From assembly GCA_900768505.1 (NCBI GenBank), contig CAAGED010000019.1, positions 1-44,267 of the forward strand: DNA of 44,267 nucleotides. The letters run 5' to 3'. The notes beneath the pieces were generated by a model, which worked only from the letters and a program-made list of their open reading frames with translations, was not told where the DNA came from and searched no databases. This DNA comes from Lentisphaeria bacterium (GTDB taxonomy: Bacteria > Verrucomicrobiota > Lentisphaeria > Victivallales > Victivallaceae). The position numbers and the translations under genes are program-made. Of the stretch, positions 1-8,855 are shown in pieces; position 1 is the stretch's first letter, and each line of letters begins with the position of its first letter.

Positions 1-46
1 ACCAATTGAATCAAAGCGGCTCAAAAAGGTTTGGAAAAGGAAGAGC

Positions 47-90
47 GCGAGAAGGAAAGAACCTTTCCTCAAAAGGTTTTTCCTTCTCGC
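47..90. repeat. Large imperfect inverted repeat (hairpin) near the window start
   Basis: Two arms of about 19-20 bases (GCGAGAAGGAAAGAACC and GGTTTTTCCTTCTCGC) face each other across a loop of a few bases, with one mismatch or indel. It lies about 40 bases beyond the stop of the short minus-strand gene ending at 131, so it could terminate that operon. There is no clear T-run on either side, so it may equally be an intergenic repeat unit. Confidence 0.55.
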
Positions 91-130
91 ATCTAGCTTT
101 TGCATAAGCGACTAATTATTCTTTCTTCCC

Positions 131-391
131 TTATAAGGCGTCCTGCCGTAGATTTTCGGTTTCGACTTTTGTTAACCTCCAGGAAAGCAGCGGATAATTA
201 GGATCTGATTCCAGTTGCAGGATAAATCTCACCTTTTGCCCGACCTTGCCGCGGGCACGAAAAGCCCAGTAAAACCAACTGCCGGACGTGTCCCGCAATT
301 GCGGTGAAATAATGATTTCAAATTCATTTTGGCTGAGCACTTTGCCGTTGGCACCGGGAAAATTAAAATCAACTGCAATTTGAGACAACAT
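131..391 (-). CDS. Short protein resembling only the N-terminal domain of M14 (cytosolic-carboxypeptidase-like) metallopeptidases
   Basis: An 86-residue protein. The start is the ATG at 391, which has an AAGG ribosome site about 9 bases upstream; a longer reading from 424 overlaps the preceding gene and has no such site. The pattern DFNFPGANG near the start, followed by LRDTSGSWFYWAFRARG, matches what I know of the beta-rich N-terminal domain of M14 carboxypeptidases of the cytosolic carboxypeptidase type, which binds next to the catalytic domain. None of the zinc-binding catalytic domain (HxxE...H, some 250 residues) follows: the frame stops at 131, and I found no convincing continuation in the other frames. 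It follows the STT3-like gene by 22 bases and is likely co-transcribed. It could be a truncated relic or a stand-alone domain. The family resemblance is from memory of motifs. Confidence 0.5.
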   Translation of the reverse strand: MLSQIAVDFNFPGANGKVLSQNEFEIIISPQLRDTSGSWFYWAFRARGKVGQKVRFILQLESDPNYPLLSWRLTKVETENLRQDAL

Positions 392-413
392 TTTTTTACC
401 TTGGATTTTATTT

Positions 414-2636
414 CTACAAGCCAACTTCCGGCGGATTACGCCGGTAAAGGTTTATATACATTTGTTTAATCAGCGGTGACGATGGATCCAAGGCCAGGGC
501 GGAGCGTAAAATCTTCTCCGCTTCCTCGGGGTTGCCGCTCATAAAAATATCCGCCGCCGCATTCATCATAAATTTGCCCTTTGCCTTATCCCGGTCGGTT
601 ATAACCTTATAAATGGCGTAGTGATGGACTAAATTGGCGTGTGCGGGAGGAAACGGCATTAGATAAAAATTGCTCAATTCCCTAGGGCGGGATTCGAATT
701 TATACGCTGGAGAATAAGATTTTAACTGCTTGGCGTCAGCCATGTAACGCTCGGAGTAGATTTGCATGGGACCGGCCAGAGATGAGATGGTGAAGAGAAG
801 GTATTTCACTTGATATTTTTCGCAAAATTTTAATAAATCTTCTTCGTTTCCATGGTAGAGCGCAGTATTGAACTGCCGGTAAATTTCGCGGGTATCGGCA
901 AATTCAAACTTGGGCTGTATTACAATTGGCGCATCGGTGTAGCCTTTTATAAATGAAGAGTTGGCAAAGTCGGCGGCAATGAATTTGTTCGCCAGATTTT
1001 GAGTCCGCAGGTAGCCGACAAGCTCTCGCAATGCCTGCATGTCGCCGGGATTTTCGGCACGGCGCAGGGTAGACGAGGCAACGATTTCCAGACCAGTTAC
1101 CAGAATTGCCAGAATAATCAGCAGATATTTAAAACGGCGTTGCCAATGACTGTTTGCGCTGGGAAATGGCTGGTTTTTCGAGAGGTTACATATTTGATAG
1201 AGAATAACCGGCAGCGAGATGGCAATAAATATTGCGGCAAACACATGCAGCCGTACCAGATAAATGTAACCGACGAAATAAATCCACGCCGCCAGAAAAT
1301 AAATCAGATTGTTATTGTGAAAATTGAAGACGATGCGGCGGTACTTTTTTATGATCAACACCAGCAGCGTTACTCCGGCAAAAAGCCAAATTGCCGCCGG
1401 AAACATCAGTTTGAAACTTTGAAAGGTGGCGGAGTGGAGCGATGGGGTCCACAATACCCGCTGATCGAAGTTCAGAAGCGCCGGGTCGGCAGGTTTTACG
1501 TTCCAGAATTTGATTTTTGCCCAAATCAGCGTGCCGAAGTGGTTGTAATTTTTGGCAAAATCGGAGCAGAACTTGAAGAGCAGAAACCAGATTGTCCAGA
1601 CTAAAAGCACTGCAAGCATTTGGCGTAACATTTGAGTTGGAATATATTTGAAACGCCTGGTAAGCTCAGGAGACAAGAATAATACTGCGCTGATAATTAC
1701 CGGTATAACCGGAGAAAAAATCAGTCCGTGCGCTCGATTGTAGGGAATAAGCAGGGCAGAAACGATAATGCCACCCAAGGTGAATAATAACATTTTACCG
1801 TTGGCGCGACGCAGTGTTATGGCGGTGATTTCATCACTACTGAAGTTAAGCTGATTGCCAACTAAGCGCCGCATGTCTCCGGCAATGGCACGGATTCCTA
1901 AAATCGCCGCCAGTATTGCAATGCAAATTTGCGGCGCATCCCAAAATGATACGCTGAGAAAGGCGGAGATTCCAGTTAGAACGTAAGGCAACTGCCGCCG
2001 GGGATGTAATTCCGTGTACCGCAATGAACACAAATACGCCAGTAGAAACGGCATGGCAAAATTTTCGTACAAAATATCCTGCCCCGTGTAACGAGCCACT
2101 GCCGCCGGTGCCGCCGCGTAGGCAAGCGTCGCCAGCAGAGCCCAAATGTATGGCATGCCGGAGAGGTGGAGAAAAACTCCCACCAAAACCCCCAGCAAGG
2201 CGATATGGGCGGTAATGCAGTTGCGGATGAAATTTGTTTCGGCGGCACTGCGTTCAAATTTCTCCGGCGGAATTTTCGGATGAAGCGACCGATAAATTTT
2301 AAGCATGTTGCCCCAATAATATTCCAGTCCAAGTGGAAGATATTCCCCAAGCGTCCGTTCGCCCAACCCAGCCATGGTGGAATCCTGCACGTTAATTGCG
2401 GTGCCGTCGGATACCTTGTTGATGTAGTGGTACATAATGGCGCTCTCCACATAAAACGGTGCAAACGTGCTGCCGGAACTCTGCCGGGCCGAATCACACT
2501 CCCGCTCCCGAATAAGATAACGGCAACTGAACGTGATGATAAAGCAGGCAACAAGAAACAAGGCAAGTTTCAATTTCTTATTTTTAGAATTGGCGGCCGG
2601 TAAAAATTGGTTGTGGCGGAAAAATATTTTTTTCAT
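414..2636 (-). CDS. Polytopic membrane protein, GT-C/oligosaccharyltransferase (STT3/PglB/AglB)-like
   Basis: A 740-residue membrane protein. A hydrophobic segment at about residues 24-44 is followed by a large polar loop containing ESAIMYHYINKVSDGTAI and EYLPLGLEYYWG, then roughly ten further hydrophobic segments and a soluble C-terminal third. This is the arrangement of GT-C glycosyltransferases. The acidic first loop and the later RYTGQDILYENFAMPF, at a loop after a membrane pair, recall the acidic motifs of STT3-type oligosaccharyltransferases, which move a lipid-linked glycan onto a protein or sugar. The canonical WWDYG motif is not present, so the exact activity is unknown. The end (AEKILRSALALDPSSPLIKQMYINLY) looks like a single TPR repeat. 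It lies 47 bases after rpoN and immediately before the M14-like fragment, probably in one transcript. No clear ribosome site precedes the ATG. It could also be a mannosyl- or arabinosyltransferase-like GT-C enzyme. Confidence 0.6.
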   Translation of the reverse strand: MKKIFFRHNQFLPAANSKNKKLKLALFLVACFIITFSCRYLIRERECDSARQSSGSTFAPFYVESAIMYHYINKVSDGTAINVQDSTMAGLGERTLGEYLPLGLEYYWGNMLKIYRSLHPKIPPEKFERSAAETNFIRNCITAHIALLGVLVGVFLHLSGMPYIWALLATLAYAAAPAAVARYTGQDILYENFAMPFLLAYLCSLRYTELHPRRQLPYVLTGISAFLSVSFWDAPQICIAILAAILGIRAIAGDMRRLVGNQLNFSSDEITAITLRRANGKMLLFTLGGIIVSALLIPYNRAHGLIFSPVIPVIISAVLFLSPELTRRFKYIPTQMLRQMLAVLLVWTIWFLLFKFCSDFAKNYNHFGTLIWAKIKFWNVKPADPALLNFDQRVLWTPSLHSATFQSFKLMFPAAIWLFAGVTLLVLIIKKYRRIVFNFHNNNLIYFLAAWIYFVGYIYLVRLHVFAAIFIAISLPVILYQICNLSKNQPFPSANSHWQRRFKYLLIILAILVTGLEIVASSTLRRAENPGDMQALRELVGYLRTQNLANKFIAADFANSSFIKGYTDAPIVIQPKFEFADTREIYRQFNTALYHGNEEDLLKFCEKYQVKYLLFTISSLAGPMQIYSERYMADAKQLKSYSPAYKFESRPRELSNFYLMPFPPAHANLVHHYAIYKVITDRDKAKGKFMMNAAADIFMSGNPEEAEKILRSALALDPSSPLIKQMYINLYRRNPPEVGL

Positions 2637-2683
2637 ATTGGATAATTCGATAAGATTAAATGTTTAAGTTTTTTATTGGACAA

Positions 2684-4135
2684 TCATTGGTGCTTCCGCC
2701 TCAGGTTGGTGGGCGGAATATTCAGTGCTTCCCGGTATTTTGCCACGGTGCGGCGGGCGATTTTCATGCCGTCCTCCTGAAGTATGGCGGCGATTTTATC
2801 GTCGGAAAGCGGTTTGCATGGATTTTCGTCGGCAATCAGTGTCTTGATTTTTTCCTTGACCGCCCGGGAAGAGAGTTCGTCCCCGTCGGCGTTGGCAATG
2901 CCGGAGGTGAAGAAAAAACGGTATTCAAAGATGCCGAATTCCGTGCGTAAATATTTGTTGACCACGGCACGGCTGATGGTGGTTTCGTGAAGATTTACCT
3001 CGGCTGCCACCTGCTGCATGGTCAATGGCTTCAAGGCATTCACGCCGTGAAAGAAAAATTCCCGTTGGCGCTGAATTAATACTTCGGTAATCTTGCGCAA
3101 TGTGGATTGTCTTGCTTCAATGTTGTGAAAAAGATTGTTGGCTGAAATCAATTTTTGTTTCAGATATGATTTTGTTTCGGCGTCGGTGGCGGGATCTTCC
3201 AGGATACTGAGGTATTTTTTTGAAATATGCAACTGGGGCAGGTATGAATCATTGCCCTCGATAATAAGCTCGTCACCCTGACGGATGACGGTGAATTCCG
3301 GCACAATGTAAAACTGCGCATTGTTTTGAAATTTCTTCCCGGGGCAGGGGTCCAGGTGTTTCAACTCCACAATGCAGTCATTCAATTCATCCAGTGAAAT
3401 ATCCATTGCCTTCGCCACCTGAGGCAGGCGGTTGCTGGCAATGTCTTCTAAATATAAATTAATAATATCCAGCAATTTCTGATTGTCCGGGTCGTTTCTC
3501 AGCACCTCCAGGCGCAGGGTTTCTGCCAGGGAACGCCCGCCGATGCCGGGGGGGTCAAAACTCTGCACCAAATCCAGTGCCTTGAGATATTCCGTCTGCG
3601 TACATTGCATGGCCATGATTATATCTCCATCGGGTGTAATCAGGCGGCCGCAGTCGTCGATACTGCCAATGATGTATTCGCCGATTTTGCGGATGTTTTC
3701 CGGTTCGTCGGAGAAGTTGAGTTGTTCCAGCAGAAAATCCTGCAGCGAAAGCTCCTCCGTAATGGAGTTGAAACGGTATTCGTTTTGTTCAGCAAGTTCG
3801 GTATTGTCGTCAGAATCATTGTTCCTAATTTCCGGAGTGGTCTCTTCGATGGCGCTGATGAGTTCAGAAAAATCATTTTCGTCCTCCTGATGCAGCTCCT
3901 CAGGCCGTGTCGCTTCACTGGCTGATTGATTGACAATATCTCCCACCAGCTCCTCGGCGGGAATTTCCGCCTCCAGCAATGGGTTGTTTTCCAGTTCAGT
4001 GGTGATATTGTGCTGCAGCTCCAGCAATGGTGCCACCAGAAAATTCAGCGACTGCAGCTGGCGAACCGAGAGATTGGTTTCCAGGTTGAGTTTTTGCGTT
4101 AATTCGTTGGATAATTGGTTGTTCATAGTTGGCAC
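2684..4135 (-). CDS. rpoN: RNA polymerase sigma-54 factor RpoN
   Basis: A 483-residue sigma-54 factor, which directs RNA polymerase to -24/-12 promoters and needs enhancer-binding ATPases. Region I is the Leu/Gln-rich stretch at about residues 10-55 (KLNLETNLSVRQLQSLNFLVAPLLE...ELENNPLLE). An acidic linker (about 60-130) is followed by the core-binding domain (SFDPPGIGGRSLAETLRLE). The HTH (LTMQQVAAEVNLHETTISRAV) follows, and the C-terminal RpoN box ARRTVAKYRE sits at residues 460-469. Length is normal for the family. The start is ambiguous: GTG at 4135 or ATG three codons later at 4126; neither has a strong ribosome site. The gene is divergent from the metallo-hydrolase gene at 4303. No sigma-54-dependent activator and no obvious -24/-12 promoter was seen in this window. 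Confidence 0.95.
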   Translation of the reverse strand: MPTMNNQLSNELTQKLNLETNLSVRQLQSLNFLVAPLLELQHNITTELENNPLLEAEIPAEELVGDIVNQSASEATRPEELHQEDENDFSELISAIEETTPEIRNNDSDDNTELAEQNEYRFNSITEELSLQDFLLEQLNFSDEPENIRKIGEYIIGSIDDCGRLITPDGDIIMAMQCTQTEYLKALDLVQSFDPPGIGGRSLAETLRLEVLRNDPDNQKLLDIINLYLEDIASNRLPQVAKAMDISLDELNDCIVELKHLDPCPGKKFQNNAQFYIVPEFTVIRQGDELIIEGNDSYLPQLHISKKYLSILEDPATDAETKSYLKQKLISANNLFHNIEARQSTLRKITEVLIQRQREFFFHGVNALKPLTMQQVAAEVNLHETTISRAVVNKYLRTEFGIFEYRFFFTSGIANADGDELSSRAVKEKIKTLIADENPCKPLSDDKIAAILQEDGMKIARRTVAKYREALNIPPTNLRRKHQ

Positions 4136-4302
4136 TGCGGATATTTGTCAAATTTTTTGGTTTTACGAATTGATTTTACATGAAATGAATTTAAATTTAT
4201 TTTTGTGATTTTCAACCTGCGAAATGATTTTTGTTGCAGATTAAATGGATTTTTCAGCGTTTTCGCCCATTTGTGGGTGGTTTAGGAGATTATTTTAATT
4301 AA

Positions 4303-5085
4303 ATGAGTATGGTTTTGACATCTTTAGGCAGCGGCAGCGGCGGCAATGCGTTTGTCATTCAGTCGCCGGACGGAACAATATTGATTGATGCCGGTTTTTC
4401 CTGCAAACAAATCGTCTCCAGATTGGAGAAAAAATGTATTGAAATTGCTTCAATCAAGGCAGTGCTGATAACTCACGAACATACCGATCATGTCAGGGGA
4501 TGCCGGGTATTTTGCAATAAATACAATATTCCGTTGTATGCGTCATACAATACTGCATTGTATTTGCAGGATCATAATTTGTGCCCGGAGCAGGTGATTA
4601 CTTTTGCCCCTGGGGAAGATTTTAATATTGATTTTTTTGCCGTTCACCCCTTTGCTGTGCAGCATGACGCGGTGGAACCGGTAGGGTTTTGTATTGGTTA
4701 TCGCTCTTATCGAATTGGCGTGGCAACTGACTTGGGATGTCTGAATCAGTTGAGCCGGGCACGTCTCAGCAACTGCAACGCGTTGATTTTAGAGAGTAAT
4801 TATGATTGCGACATGTTGCGTTGCTCTGATCGGCGGCTTGAGCTGAAAAGGCGCATTATGGGGCGACATGGCCATTTGGACAACCGGGATGCCATGGCCG
4901 GTTTATGCGAATTAATCGGCGCGGCAACCAAACTGATTCTTCTGGTGCATGTCAGCAGTGAATGCAACACTTATGAAATTGTTCAGGATTTAACGGCATT
5001 CACCTTGCGCGAGTTGCAGCGTGAGGATGTGGAATTTGAAGTGGTGAAGCAGGAGGGGCCGGGGCAGACTCATTTTATTGCTTGA
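4303..5085 (+). CDS. Metallo-beta-lactamase-fold hydrolase, YycJ/WalJ-like
   Basis: A 260-residue cytoplasmic protein. It opens with the YycJ-type pattern LTSLGSGSGGNAFVIQ and carries the metal motif THEHTDH at about residues 57-63. Further features are ESNYDCDML and HGHLDN, which supply the other metal ligands. In Firmicutes this family (YycJ/WalJ) is a dinuclear-metal 5'-exonuclease linked to DNA repair or to the WalKR region; the PVC homologue's role is inferred. The ATG at 4303 is the only plausible early start, with AGGAG about 15 bases upstream, rather far for a standard ribosome site. It stands alone: 130 AT-rich bases separate it from tviB. Confidence 0.85.
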   Translation: MSMVLTSLGSGSGGNAFVIQSPDGTILIDAGFSCKQIVSRLEKKCIEIASIKAVLITHEHTDHVRGCRVFCNKYNIPLYASYNTALYLQDHNLCPEQVITFAPGEDFNIDFFAVHPFAVQHDAVEPVGFCIGYRSYRIGVATDLGCLNQLSRARLSNCNALILESNYDCDMLRCSDRRLELKRRIMGRHGHLDNRDAMAGLCELIGAATKLILLVHVSSECNTYEIVQDLTAFTLRELQREDVEFEVVKQEGPGQTHFIA

Positions 5086-5204
5086 AAATAAAAAAAAGTT
5101 TTTTCCGTTTGTAAATAATCTTAATGGCGATATTTTATAATAAATATTATTTTACTGTATAAAAAGCGTTATTCAACTCTTTTTACAGAAAAAGCGCATA
5201 AGTT

Positions 5205-5218
5205 GGAGGTGATTTTTG
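5205..5218 (+). promoter_or_regulatory. Ribosome binding site fixing a TTG start for tviB
   Basis: GGAGGT at 5205-5210 lies five bases before TTG at 5216. No ATG or GTG lies nearby in frame, and the conserved Rossmann start (VALIGLGYVGLP) begins ten residues later, so the TTG start is well supported. Confidence 0.75.
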
Positions 5219-6499
5219 AACCAGATTATAAATCAGAATGTTAAGGTTGCCCTGATTGGCTTGGGATATGTCGGGTTACCTTTGGCGGTGGAATTCGGCA
5301 AAAAATTCGTCACCTTCGGCTTTGACGTCAAAAAAAATCGTTTGGAAGAGTTGCGCCGGGGCGAGGATTCCACCTTGGAAATTTCCCGGGAACAACTTCT
5401 GGCGGCAGACAAACTTAATTTTACTGATGTGGCTGACGAATTGAAGGATTGCGATTATTTTATTGTCACTGTGCCGACGCCGGTGGATAAGTACAAGCAG
5501 CCGGATTTGACTCCGCTGCGCCGAGCCAGCGAGACGGTTGGCCGGGTAATGAAAAAGGGAGCGGTGGTAATTTATGAGAGTACCGTTTATCCAGGTTGTG
5601 TGGAGGAGGAGTGTGTGCCGGTGCTGGAGAAGTTCAGCAGCTTGAAATTTAACCTGGATTTTTTCTGCGGATACAGCCCAGAGCGCATTAATCCGGGTGA
5701 CAAGGAGCATACATTGACCAAAATTCTCAAAATCACCTCCGGTTCAACACTGGAAACCGCCGACCGGGTTGATGCGCTTTACAACTCGATTCTCTGCAAC
5801 GGCACCTATCGTGCCAGTTCGATAAAGGTGGCGGAGGCGGCCAAGGTGATTGAAAATTCCCAGCGGGACTTGAATATTGCTTTTGTCAATGAATTGGCTA
5901 AGATTTTTCACCTTATTGGCATTGATACTGCCGAAGTATTGGCGGCGGCGGGAACCAAGTGGAATTTTTTGAATTTCAAGCCGGGGCTGGTGGGCGGCCA
6001 TTGTATCGGGGTTGACCCCTACTACCTGACGCACAAGGCGCAGGAGTTGGGATATTTCCCGGAGGTTATTCTTGCCGGACGGCGCATCAATGACGGAATG
6101 GGCCGGTATGTGGCAACGGAAGTGGTTAAATTGATGATTCGTAAAGAACATAAAATTTCCGGCGCCAAGGTGTTGCAGCTGGGGATAACGTTTAAGGAAA
6201 ATTGTCCGGATATTCGCAACAGCCGGGCGGTGGATGTAGTTTACGGCTTGCAGGAGTTCTGCTGTCAGGTGGACATTTACGACCCCTGGGCTGACGTGGA
6301 CGAGGTAAAAAAAGAGTATAATCTGAATTGTCTGCCGTTGCTTGAGGTAAATAAATTAAATACTTACGACGCCGTGATTTTGGCCGTGGCGCATAAGGAA
6401 TTTTTTAATTTGGAACTGCGTAGTCATGTGAAAGAAAATGCGGTGATTTTTGACATCAAAAGTTTGTTGCCGCGGCAGGAAATCGATGGACGGTTGTAA
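5216..6499 (+). CDS. tviB: UDP-N-acetyl-hexosamine 6-dehydrogenase (WbpA/TviB type)
   Basis: A 427-residue member of the UDP-glucose/UDP-mannose dehydrogenase family. It oxidises C6 of UDP-GlcNAc (or UDP-GalNAc) to the uronic acid in two NAD-dependent steps in the cytoplasm. The N-terminal Rossmann motif GLGYVGLP is at about 16-23, the ESTVYPG segment is at about 121, and the catalytic cysteine is Cys263 in GGHCIGVDPYYL. The third domain contains LGITFKENCPDIRNS, a hallmark of the HexNAc-specific WbpA/TviB branch rather than UDP-glucose dehydrogenase. The gene is followed after three bases by a matching 4-epimerase, the same pairing as tviB-tviC (Vi antigen) and wbpO-wbpP. Together they make UDP-GalNAcA-type sugars for a surface polysaccharide. 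It starts with TTG. Confidence 0.9.
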   Translation: MNQIINQNVKVALIGLGYVGLPLAVEFGKKFVTFGFDVKKNRLEELRRGEDSTLEISREQLLAADKLNFTDVADELKDCDYFIVTVPTPVDKYKQPDLTPLRRASETVGRVMKKGAVVIYESTVYPGCVEEECVPVLEKFSSLKFNLDFFCGYSPERINPGDKEHTLTKILKITSGSTLETADRVDALYNSILCNGTYRASSIKVAEAAKVIENSQRDLNIAFVNELAKIFHLIGIDTAEVLAAAGTKWNFLNFKPGLVGGHCIGVDPYYLTHKAQELGYFPEVILAGRRINDGMGRYVATEVVKLMIRKEHKISGAKVLQLGITFKENCPDIRNSRAVDVVYGLQEFCCQVDIYDPWADVDEVKKEYNLNCLPLLEVNKLNTYDAVILAVAHKEFFNLELRSHVKENAVIFDIKSLLPRQEIDGRL

Positions 6500-6502
6500 C
6501 TG

Positions 6503-7498
6503 ATGAATAATTTGGCAAATAAGCAGATTTTAGTTACCGGCGGTGCCGGTTTTATCGGCTCTAATTTGGTGGAAACGCTTTTAAACTCCGGATGCAAAGT
6601 AACGGTGCTGGATAATTTTTCCACCGGCAAGCGGGAAAATATTGCCGCCTTTGCCGAAAATAAAAATTTCACTCTGATTGAGGGCGACATCCGAGAGTAT
6701 GAATCCTGCACCAAGGCCGTATTTCAGGCGGATTACGTTTTGCATCAGGCGGCATTGGGTAGTGTACCGCGCTCCATAAAAGACCCGATAACCACCACGG
6801 CGGTTAATGTACTGGGGTTTGTTAATATGCTTTTTGCGGCTCGTGAGGCTGGAATCAAGCGATTTGTTTATGCTTCCAGCAGTTCCGTTTACGGAGATAC
6901 AGACACATTGCTCAAGCAGGAGGAGAAAGTTGGAAAACCATTGAGTCCTTACGCGATAAGCAAGTGTGCCGACGAGATGTATGCCGCCAATTTCGGCAAA
7001 TTATATGGCATGGAGTGCATTGGACTGCGTTATTTTAATGTCTTCGGGCCGCGGCAGGATGCAAATGGGGCGTATTCGGCGGTGATTCCCAAATTTGTTA
7101 CCGCAATGTTGAATCACCAGGCGCCGACAATAAACGGCGACGGCAGTAACAGCCGGGATTTTACATATGTGAAAAATGTGGTTCAAGCTAATATTCTGGC
7201 GCTTACCGTCAGTAATCCGGCAGCAATCAACCGGGTTTACAATGTCGGTTGCGGCAGTCGCACCACGTTAAACGAATTATATCAGATTTTACAGCATATT
7301 CTTCGCGGCCGCGACCCCGAAATCGGCCGCCTTGTGCCGCAATACGGAGAAAATCGGCCGGGTGACGTTCCTCACAGCCTTGCGTCAATTGAGCTGGCAA
7401 AGTCACTTTTAGGTTACGAGGTAGAGTACAATGTGCGTCAGGGGTTGGAATTGGCGATTGATTGGTATGTAAAGCAGTTTTGTGAAAAAATGCCTTAG
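6503..7498 (+). CDS. tviC: UDP-N-acetylglucosamine 4-epimerase (TviC/WbpP type)
   Basis: A 331-residue short-chain dehydrogenase/reductase of the extended NDP-sugar epimerase type. The NAD-binding motif TGGAGFIGSN is at about 12-21, the catalytic Ser/Tyr/Lys set is in YASSSSVYGD and PYAISK, and the C-terminal substrate-binding half is complete (GDGSNSRDFTYVKN). It interconverts UDP-GlcNAc and UDP-GalNAc (or the corresponding uronic acids). It sits three bases after the dehydrogenase, so the two are translationally linked. A strong hairpin terminator begins 44 bases after the stop. A related dTDP- or UDP-glucose epimerase cannot be excluded from sequence alone, but the neighbour supports the HexNAc substrate. 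Confidence 0.88.
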   Translation: MNNLANKQILVTGGAGFIGSNLVETLLNSGCKVTVLDNFSTGKRENIAAFAENKNFTLIEGDIREYESCTKAVFQADYVLHQAALGSVPRSIKDPITTTAVNVLGFVNMLFAAREAGIKRFVYASSSSVYGDTDTLLKQEEKVGKPLSPYAISKCADEMYAANFGKLYGMECIGLRYFNVFGPRQDANGAYSAVIPKFVTAMLNHQAPTINGDGSNSRDFTYVKNVVQANILALTVSNPAAINRVYNVGCGSRTTLNELYQILQHILRGRDPEIGRLVPQYGENRPGDVPHSLASIELAKSLLGYEVEYNVRQGLELAIDWYVKQFCEKMP

Positions 7499-7542
7499 TT
7501 TTGCATTATTGCAATTGGCAACACAAAAAGTTGTAACTTTGA

Positions 7543-7583
7543 AACCCGTTTCACAGCTCTGAATTCGGGGCGTGAAACGGGTT
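7543..7583 (+). terminator. Intrinsic terminator after tviB-tviC
   Basis: A perfect 12-base stem (AACCCGTTTCAC paired with GTGAAACGGGTT) is followed by a T-rich stretch (CTTTATTTTG). It lies between the convergent tviC and rubrerythrin genes and may serve both, although the T-run is better on the plus strand. Confidence 0.8.
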
Positions 7584-7622
7584 CTTTATTTTGATTTATT
7601 TCAAATCATCAACCGCAGATAA

Positions 7623-8156
7623 TTAAAAATTATCCGCTTCAATTTCGAAGTAAGCCTGAGGATGTTTGCAGACCGGGCAGACCTGCGGCGCTTCCTTGCC
7701 TACATAAACGTGTCCGCAGTTGCGGCAGATCCAGTGCGTTTCGTCTACACGATCCCAAACTTCGCCTTTTTCAATATTGGCGGCCAGTTTACGGTAACGC
7801 GCTTCATGACGCTTCTCAATTAGAGCTACCGCTGCCAACTGATCGGCCAAGGCGGTGAAACCCTCTTCGCGGGCAACATCGGAGAAATTTTTGTACATCT
7901 CGGTCCACTCTTCGTGTTCCCCCGCCGCTGCCGCCAACAAGTTGCTCATGGTATCGCCCAAGCCACCCAATGCTTTGAACCAGAGTTTGGCGTGTTCTTT
8001 TTCATTGCCGGCAGTCTCTTCGAAGATTGCCGCAATTTGCTCATAACCCTCTTTGCGTGCTACACTGGCAAAGTAGGTGTATTTGTTACGGGCTTGTGAT
8101 TCTCCGGCAAACGCATATGCCAGATTAGCTTCTGTCTTGCTACCCTTAAGATCCAT
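7623..8156 (-). CDS. rbr: Rubrerythrin (second of a tandem pair)
   Basis: A 177-residue rubrerythrin, a cytoplasmic non-haem di-iron peroxidase that removes hydrogen peroxide in anaerobes. The N-terminal ferritin-like four-helix domain carries FAGESQARNKY and the EETAGNEKEHAK iron-ligand segment (about 15-60), then the second Glu/His pair (EKRHEARY). The C-terminal rubredoxin-like domain has CRNC and CPVC (about 144-163). Its ATG is preceded by an AGGAGG-type site. It lies 86 bases downstream of a second rubrerythrin with the same architecture, so both are probably transcribed together. Confidence 0.93.
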   Translation of the reverse strand: MDLKGSKTEANLAYAFAGESQARNKYTYFASVARKEGYEQIAAIFEETAGNEKEHAKLWFKALGGLGDTMSNLLAAAAGEHEEWTEMYKNFSDVAREEGFTALADQLAAVALIEKRHEARYRKLAANIEKGEVWDRVDETHWICRNCGHVYVGKEAPQVCPVCKHPQAYFEIEADNF

Positions 8157-8242
8157 TTTTTCCTCCTGAAGAGTTGAATTTGTTTTATTTCGGCCGTTGA
8201 AAAATTTATCTGTTTTTTCATCAAACCCAAATGATTTATTTT

Positions 8243-8776
8243 TTAAAAATTGTCCACATGAATTTCAAAAAACGCTTTAGGGTGTTGGCATACCGGGCAG
8301 CGCTCCGGCGGATTTTTCCCGATATGAATATGTCCGCATTTGCGGCAAATCCAATGTGTATCATCCTGCCGTTCCCAGATTTCACCAATTTCGATGTTCT
8401 GCGCTAATTTGCGGTAACGTGCCTCATGGCGTTTCTCAATCGCCGCCGCTCCCTCAAATTGTTCCGCCAGGGAGGTGAATCCTTCCTGACGTGCCACCTC
8501 GGCAAATCCCTTGTACATCTCGGTCCACTCATAATGCTCACCGGCGGCGGCACTGAGCAGATTGGTAATGGTATCGTTCAGTTGTCCCGACGCCTTGAAC
8601 CAGAGTTTTGCATGCTCTTTTTCATTACCGGCGGTTTCGTCAAATATTGCACCAATTTGCTGGTATCCCTCCTTGCGGGCTTGATCGGCAAAAAATGTAT
8701 ATTTATTGCGCGCTTTTGATTCTCCGGAAAAGGCATATTGCAAATTGCCCTCGGTTTTACTGCCTTTGAATTCCAT
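8243..8776 (-). CDS. rbr: Rubrerythrin (first of a tandem pair)
   Basis: A 177-residue paralogue of the neighbouring rubrerythrin, same length and domain order: ferritin-like di-iron domain (FSGESKARNKY, DETAGNEKEHAK, EKRHEARY), then rubredoxin-like CRKC and CPVC. I place the start at the ATG at 8776 because AGGAGG lies just upstream; a longer in-frame reading from 8806 would translate through that ribosome site. It is the promoter-proximal copy. The two proteins are clearly diverged across their whole length, so this is an old duplication. Confidence 0.93.
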   Translation of the reverse strand: MEFKGSKTEGNLQYAFSGESKARNKYTFFADQARKEGYQQIGAIFDETAGNEKEHAKLWFKASGQLNDTITNLLSAAAGEHYEWTEMYKGFAEVARQEGFTSLAEQFEGAAAIEKRHEARYRKLAQNIEIGEIWERQDDTHWICRKCGHIHIGKNPPERCPVCQHPKAFFEIHVDNF

Positions 8777-8822
8777 AATTTCTCCTCCTAAATTTACAGC
8801 ATTCAAATTTTTTTATCAACCT

Positions 8823-8836
8823 CCGTATTATTACGG
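8823..8836 (-). promoter_or_regulatory. Small hairpin in the rubrerythrin leader
   Basis: CCGTA-TTAT-TACGG forms a five-base stem and four-base loop in the transcript leader, between the predicted promoter and the first rubrerythrin. It directly abuts a GGAGG sequence about 45 bases before the real start. Any regulatory role is a guess. Confidence 0.3.
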
Positions 8837-8855
8837 AAAAAATCTCCTCAATCTT

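Noticed and set aside
1976..2566. 196-residue alternative frame on the same strand as the STT3-like gene
   Set aside because: A Cys/Arg/Pro-rich shadow of a long membrane-protein frame, without features of its own.
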